Assembly (NCBI RefSeq): GCF_024138715.1
Contig: NZ_CP092074.1
Coordinates: 3,658,001-3,722,000 of the forward strand
Length of the DNA: 64,000 bases
Origin: Emticicia sp. 21SJ11W-3
GTDB lineage: Bacteria > Bacteroidota > Bacteroidia > Cytophagales > Spirosomataceae
Reading direction: 5' to 3'
Shown here piece after piece: positions 60,117 through 64,000 of this stretch; position 1 is the stretch's first letter; each line of letters starts with the position of its first letter. The position numbers were made by a program, and so were the translations under genes. The notes beneath the pieces were generated by a model. It was not told where the DNA came from and made no database searches. It was given only the letters and a program-made list of their open reading frames with translations.

Positions 60117-61022
60117 TCAGAATTGTGGTAAAACAGGTCTGTTAGCCAGTGAATCATTAATAACTTTCAGTACACGTTCGCGCTCTTCACCTACCAATGG
60201 CAGGCGTGGTTCGCGCACCCATTCAGTACCCAGGCCTGTGGCTACTTCGGCTAGTTTGATATTCTGTACAAACTTGGTTGATACATCCAGGTGCATCAAC
60301 GGGAAGTGCCAGCGGTAAATAGCTCTGGCCTCTTCAATGCGGCCTTGTTTTACCAGTTCATAAATAGCTACGGTTTCACGCGGGAACGCATCTACCAGAC
60401 CGGCCACCCAGCCATCAGCGCCCATCACAAGGCTCTCAAAAGCCAGGTCATCAACACCTGAAAGTATTTTGAAACGGTTACCAAATTCGTTGATGATATC
60501 GGTCATGTATCTGATATCACCTGTCGACTCCTTCATGGCTTCAAAATGCGGATTAGCCGCCAGCTCATGAAACATCGGTATAGAAATAAAGGTCTTGTAG
60601 GCAAGTGGGTTATTATACGCCATTACCGGTAAATCTGTTGAATCAGCTACACGGTGCAGGTAATGCAAAGTTTCGCGGTCATCAGACGGGTAACGCATCG
60701 GCGGCAACAGCATGAAACCTTCTGCACCTGCGCGCTCACATTCTTTGGCGAAGGCAATGGCCTCGCGGGTGATACACTCTGCAATACAAATTACCAACGG
60801 CACACGGCCGGCAATTGTATTTTTGGCAGTATCAAGCAGGGTCAGCTTTTCATCTTTGGTCAGGGTACCGTTTTCGCCTAACGAACCGCAAATAATAATG
60901 CCATGCACACCGGCCTTTATCTGTTCTTCAATATTAAATGCAAAGGTTTTCAGGTCCAGACTTTCGTCCTGAAAAAAATTAGTGGTAACGGCCGGATATA
61001 CGCCTGTCCAGTTTGGTTTCAT
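60117..61022 (-). CDS. DapA-family lyase, probable pyrroline-4-hydroxy-2-carboxylate deaminase
   Basis: A 301-residue class I aldolase-fold protein. GSLGENGTLT near residue 46, MAYNNPLAYKT near 136 (conserved Tyr) and EAMKESTGDIRYM near 160 (Schiff-base Lys) define the DHDPS/NAL family. Next to the epimerase and oxidase it most likely deaminates pyrroline-4-hydroxy-2-carboxylate to alpha-ketoglutarate semialdehyde. It is first in the operon and divergent from the AraC regulator. Without this context, other keto-acid lyase roles would be possible. Confidence 0.88.
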   Translation of the reverse strand: MKPNWTGVYPAVTTNFFQDESLDLKTFAFNIEEQIKAGVHGIIICGSLGENGTLTKDEKLTLLDTAKNTIAGRVPLVICIAECITREAIAFAKECERAGAEGFMLLPPMRYPSDDRETLHYLHRVADSTDLPVMAYNNPLAYKTFISIPMFHELAANPHFEAMKESTGDIRYMTDIINEFGNRFKILSGVDDLAFESLVMGADGWVAGLVDAFPRETVAIYELVKQGRIEEARAIYRWHFPLMHLDVSTKFVQNIKLAEVATGLGTEWVREPRLPLVGEERERVLKVINDSLANRPVLPQF

Positions 61023-61064
61023 AACTTACGAGTATATAAAATGAATAATTCTGTTTTCAGGATA

Positions 61065-61072
61065 CAAAGCTA
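61065..61072 (-). promoter_or_regulatory. Candidate -7 box of the hydroxyproline operon
   Basis: The minus strand reads TAGCTTTG, an exact TAnnTTTG, 43 bases before the deaminase ATG. It lies in the 271-base divergent region shared with the AraC gene. Confidence 0.5.
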
Positions 61073-61132
61073 GTATTTCAATTGCATAAAAACCTATCCT
61101 CATTTTGCTATTACTTATACTTTTTTACCCCA

Positions 61133-61140
61133 TATATTTG
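61133..61140 (+). promoter_or_regulatory. Candidate -7 box of the AraC regulator gene
   Basis: TATATTTG, an exact TAnnTTTG, about 150 bases before the ATG. The long leader makes this less sure than the operon box. Confidence 0.35.
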
Positions 61141-61293
61141 CCAGTTACAACAAATACAGATAAATTAGTATTTATTATCAGTATCGGTAGTTATCAGATT
61201 ATTTAACAAACACGATTCCGTATTTAGCCACGAACCGGATGTTCGGGCCAAAAAGCCAATCCGGCACTACTGAATCGACATTCAGCAATTTCT

Positions 61294-62166
61294 ATGAAGC
61301 CCCTGTTATTCCGAATCCCCAAAACAGAAACGGAGTCGTTTCGTGTACAGGTAGACGACATACCGCATTTTTATGACACCCTGCATTTTCATCCCGAATG
61401 GCAGATAACCCTGATGCTTGAAAGCACAGGCACCCAGTTTGTGGGCGACAACGTAGACCGTTTCCAACCTTTTGACCTCTATTTTCTGGGTAGTAACCTG
61501 CCGCATGTTTTTCGTAATGATGCCGAGTATTATTCAGAAAAATTACGGGCACACTCGGTGTCGGTATATTTCAGAGGAGATATTCTGGGCGAAACCTTCT
61601 TTGATATACCAGAAACCCAGCACCTGAAAACTTTACTGACAGAAGCCTCAAGAGGCTTTAGAATCAGAAACCAGCAGGCCAATGCACTCACCGGCCTGGT
61701 TCAGTCAATTGCACATAAAAAAGGATTCGAAAAACTGCTTACCTTTCTTGAAATACTCAATGCTATCTGGGCATCAACGGCCAAAGAGTATTTGTCTAGC
61801 ATTGCTTACCAAGGCACATTAAAAGAAACCGATAACCAACGTATAAACGATGTGTTTGAGTTTCTGATGCGCAATTATGAACGGGACGTGAGCCTTGACG
61901 AAGTAGCAAACATAGCAAACATGACAACCAATGCTTTCTGCCGGTTTTTTAAGCTGCGTACCCGCCGGACCTTCTCGGAATTTCTGAACGACATCCGTAT
62001 CGGCCATGCCTGCCGGATGCTCCAGAGTGGTAACATGAGCGTGCTTGAAGTTTGCTTTGCCAATGGTTTCAATAACGTTTCCAACTTTAACAGGCAATTT
62101 AAAAACCGCACCCAGCTTACCCCCTCTGCATATCTTCGTAAATATCATGCAGGTTCTTTACGTTAA
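61294..62166 (+). CDS. AraC family transcriptional regulator
   Basis: A 290-residue regulator. The N-terminal cupin-like sensor domain has HFYDTLHFHPEWQITLML and FDLYFLGSNLPHVFR. The C-terminal double HTH (about 190-287) has DVSLDEVANIANMTTNAFCRFFKLRTRRTFSEFLNDIRIGHACRML and VLEVCFANGFNNVSNFNRQFKNRTQLTPSAYLRKY. It is divergent from the hydroxyproline operon across 271 bases and is the natural candidate for its inducer-responsive activator. Confidence 0.93.
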   Translation: MKPLLFRIPKTETESFRVQVDDIPHFYDTLHFHPEWQITLMLESTGTQFVGDNVDRFQPFDLYFLGSNLPHVFRNDAEYYSEKLRAHSVSVYFRGDILGETFFDIPETQHLKTLLTEASRGFRIRNQQANALTGLVQSIAHKKGFEKLLTFLEILNAIWASTAKEYLSSIAYQGTLKETDNQRINDVFEFLMRNYERDVSLDEVANIANMTTNAFCRFFKLRTRRTFSEFLNDIRIGHACRMLQSGNMSVLEVCFANGFNNVSNFNRQFKNRTQLTPSAYLRKYHAGSLR

Positions 62167-62298
62167 ATTTAATACATTTGTATCTAATCATGAAAACACC
62201 GCTCATTCACTTGTTTTTGCTGTAAAAACTATAAGTTTTTGCGTTCATTCATTCAATTTTATAACTTTTAATGGCATTATCCGTCCCAAATAATCCAT

Positions 62299-62664
62299 AT
62301 GTTAGAAGCACATCAGTTTAACCCGGTTCTGGACAAAGAATTTTTATTAGAGAACTACGATACAGCAGAATATCTGTCTGAAGTAATGGGCGATTTTCTA
62401 GCCCTGATGCCCGAAGAAATGGCAGAAATACAAGAGGCGCTTAATGATGGAGATAAAGACAGGCTCGTAAAAAAAATACATGCCATCAGCTCGGCTGTGG
62501 GTTTTGTTGGCGGTATTCATTTGTCAGACAAAATGAAGGCCTTTGAGTATAAGGCAAAAAATGACGCCGCCTTTAATATTGCCAACGATGAAACCCGGGC
62601 TCTGGTTACGGAGATAACCGATTTCATCAGCATCATCAAAGAAGAATATACCAGTTTAAATTAA
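62299..62664 (+). CDS. Hpt-like phosphotransfer protein (variant motif)
   Basis: A 121-residue all-helical protein with the spacing of an Hpt domain: LSEVMGDFLALMPEEMAEIQEAL, then KKIHAISSAVGFVGGIHLSDKMKAFEYKAK. His61 sits where the phospho-histidine is expected, but the usual HxLKG(S/A) reads HAISSA, so the conserved lysine and glycine are both serine. It is followed after 229 bases by a PAS/HisKA kinase on the same strand. Whether it still takes phosphate is open. Confidence 0.75.
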   Translation: MLEAHQFNPVLDKEFLLENYDTAEYLSEVMGDFLALMPEEMAEIQEALNDGDKDRLVKKIHAISSAVGFVGGIHLSDKMKAFEYKAKNDAAFNIANDETRALVTEITDFISIIKEEYTSLN

Positions 62665-62846
62665 TAGTCTTTTGCTGTAGGCTTGCCACCAAATATGGCC
62701 CTCAGGTGGCAGGTATCTTCAGGCCGTTTCGCTTTATAAGTTACTTATAGTAACTGTTTTATTGATTCAGTTGGCAAATACCACTCCTTGCGTTTAATGT
62801 CAGAAGGTTTATGCATTTTTAAGATATTACTTGGCTTGGTTTTTGT

Positions 62847-62854
62847 TATCTTTG
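62847..62854 (+). promoter_or_regulatory. -7 box of the PAS/HisKA kinase gene
   Basis: TATCTTTG, an exact TAnnTTTG, 39 bases before the kinase ATG. It suggests the kinase has its own promoter separate from the Hpt gene. Confidence 0.5.
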
Positions 62855-62893
62855 TTGCAGCACGATGTCATATATCTCAGGCAATTCGCTATT

Positions 62894-64000
62894 ATGAGCC
62901 TACAAAACAATTCTCAGGTTATTGAGCCGGATGAACAAATCATCTGGGCAAATAAATATGTCAGGTTTTTTAAAAGCACGATAGGTATTCAGAATACCTT
63001 CGACAAAATGATGAACGTTTTGTTTCAGTCATTAAAAAAACTCGATATTGCCGATAAATTCTACTACGTTAATTTCCCTCAGCCCAATAAAGCTGTTATA
63101 ACGCATTCATCAGACCTTCAGCTGGTCGGGCGCAATATTCCCTTCCTCCAGGTTCAGGATATGCTCGATTGCAACTTTAAAGTAATTGAAGATACCGAAG
63201 GCCTTTTCAGTTTTGAAGAAACTGAAAAGAAAGTGATTGTACAGACCATTAAAACCGATCATACCTCTGGTTTGCTGGTAAAAGTCTGCCAGCCAGATAC
63301 GCCAATCAATAACGGATACCGTTATTTTTCTTTGCTGAGCAAGATACGGTTTGAAGAAATTGTATCTACCTACCAGACCACCACCGAACTCACTGAACTG
63401 AACATACGTTTTGAGTCTATTCTGAGTAAAAGCCCCATACCCATTGTATTTGTTGATGAAAGCGCCAATGGCGTATTTATGAACACCAAAGCCTATGATT
63501 TGTTCGGGTTGTCTTCTGATGTGCCAATTACCTCGCAAACCATAGCAGAGGGATTCAGCAACCTGCTTAACAAACTGCAGAACAAAGAGGAAGTTCAAAA
63601 CCGGATGCAGGAACTGATGTTCTCTAACTCAATAGACCGCTGGCGTTGGAAATTTGCCGCCCCTATAAACCGCACCTACAATGTAATTACGCAGCTGATA
63701 CACGTAAACAGGTATTCGGGCCGGATATGGATTTTTGAAGATGTAACCATTGAAGAGCAGGTAGAAGAACGCCTGCAGGATATTAACCATCAGCTGATTC
63801 ATCTGGCTGAAAAAGAACGCCGCGACAACCTGATGAAGACCACTTTTCTGGCTAACATGAGCCACGAAATACGCACCCCCATGAACGGCGTTATCGGGGC
63901 TGTGAGTCTGCTTGAGAACACGGCGCTTTCTAACGAACAGTTTGAACTGGTAAATATAATTAAGAAAAGCGGCGAAAGCCTCATTTCGCTGATTAACGAT
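62894..64000 (+). CDS. Sensor histidine kinase, N-terminal part (cut by window edge)
   Basis: An open frame from ATG 62894 through the window end (369 codons). There is no transmembrane segment. Residues 1-165 form a soluble sensory region. Residues 176-300 look like a PAS domain ([21 protein letters not shown], later [15 protein letters not shown]). A coiled coil leads to the HisKA box [23 protein letters not shown] near residue 321. The HEIRTPMNG form is typical of hybrid kinases with receiver and sometimes Hpt domains, so a C-terminal receiver beyond the window is likely. The Hpt-like protein upstream is the probable relay partner. Confidence 0.9.
   Translation, partial: MSLQNNSQVIEPDEQIIWANKYVRFFKSTIGIQNTFDKMMNVLFQSLKKLDIADKFYYVNFPQPNKAVITHSSDLQLVGRNIPFLQVQDMLDCNFKVIEDTEGLFSFEETEKKVIVQTIKTDHTSGLLVKVCQPDTPINNGYRYFSLLSKIRFEEIVSTYQTTTELTELNIRFESILSKSPIPIVFVDESANGVFMNTKAYDLFGLSSDVPITSQTIAEGFSNLLNKLQNKEEVQNRMQELMFSNSIDRWRWKFAAPINRTYNVITQLIHVNRYSGRIWIFEDVTIEEQVEERLQDINHQLIHLAEKERRDNLMKTTFLANMSHEIRTPMNGVIGAVSLLENTALSNEQFELVNIIKKSGESLISLIND

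Overview
The window looks like the chromosome of a free-living member of the Bacteroidota, most likely a Cytophagales/Chitinophagales-type genome. The sequence shows many TAnnTTTG -7 boxes, few Shine-Dalgarno-like leaders, several TTG/GTG starts, LytTR regulators paired with LytS-type kinases, and families concentrated in this phylum (DUF2851, DUF5672, DUF6515, the 630-residue PurF form). The phylum call is fairly firm; the order is inference. No rRNA, tRNA, CRISPR array, phage or complete insertion sequence was seen.

Layout. 0-8.5 kb: start of nuoD (cut by the left edge), a secreted phosphodiester glycosidase, an alkyladenine DNA glycosylase, CCA-adding enzyme, DUF2851, pyrF, rfbC, an LpxH-type hydrolase, a CheY-like regulator and a PhnP-like hydrolase. 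8.5-12.7 kb: a FAN1-like VRR-NUC nuclease, a composite repeat element and two DUF2157-like membrane proteins. 12.9-17.1 kb: pheS, a stand-alone LytTR protein, a 52-residue ORF under a palindrome-bearing promoter, and purF. 17.1-18.4 kb: an AT-rich island with a VbhA-like Fic antitoxin and a Fic protein arranged tail to tail. 18.5-30 kb: a LytTR/LytS two-component pair, then housekeeping genes (phosphatase, thioesterases, ftsH, rsfS, birA, mltG, hisS, a 47-residue basic protein, a USP-like protein). 30.2-36.2 kb: methyltransferase, a second composite repeat, then a unit of two SDR enzymes, a DUF5672 protein, GT9 and GT4, probably for a surface glycan. 36.3-38 kb: OsmC, YhhN-like and VOC proteins. 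38.2-43.4 kb: nuoL-nuoM-nuoN, far from nuoD. 43.4-54.2 kb: DoxX-like protein, amidohydrolase, acyl-CoA carboxylase beta, ferrochelatase, gamma-glutamyltransferase, DUF4344 and DUF6515 proteins, with a repeat-rich gap at 51.7-52.3 kb. 55.1-62.2 kb: a dicarboxylate/glutamate symporter facing a 4-hydroxyproline catabolic operon (deaminase, epimerase, FAD oxidase, class V PLP enzyme), with a divergent AraC regulator. 62.3 kb to the end: an Hpt protein and a PAS/HisKA kinase cut by the right edge.

How it fits together. Hydroxyproline would be epimerised, oxidised and deaminated to alpha-ketoglutarate semialdehyde; the last dehydrogenase is not in the window. BirA can biotinylate the partner of the acyl-CoA carboxylase at 46.3 kb. 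rsfS-ftsH and pyrF-DUF2851 look like small operons. The least explained items are the tail-to-tail VbhA/Fic pair, the octamer-flanked palindromic elements at 10.2-10.5 and 31.0-31.3 kb (core-only relative at 25.4 kb), repeats that supply the stop codons of flanking genes, and three small ORFs with their own promoter or terminator signals.
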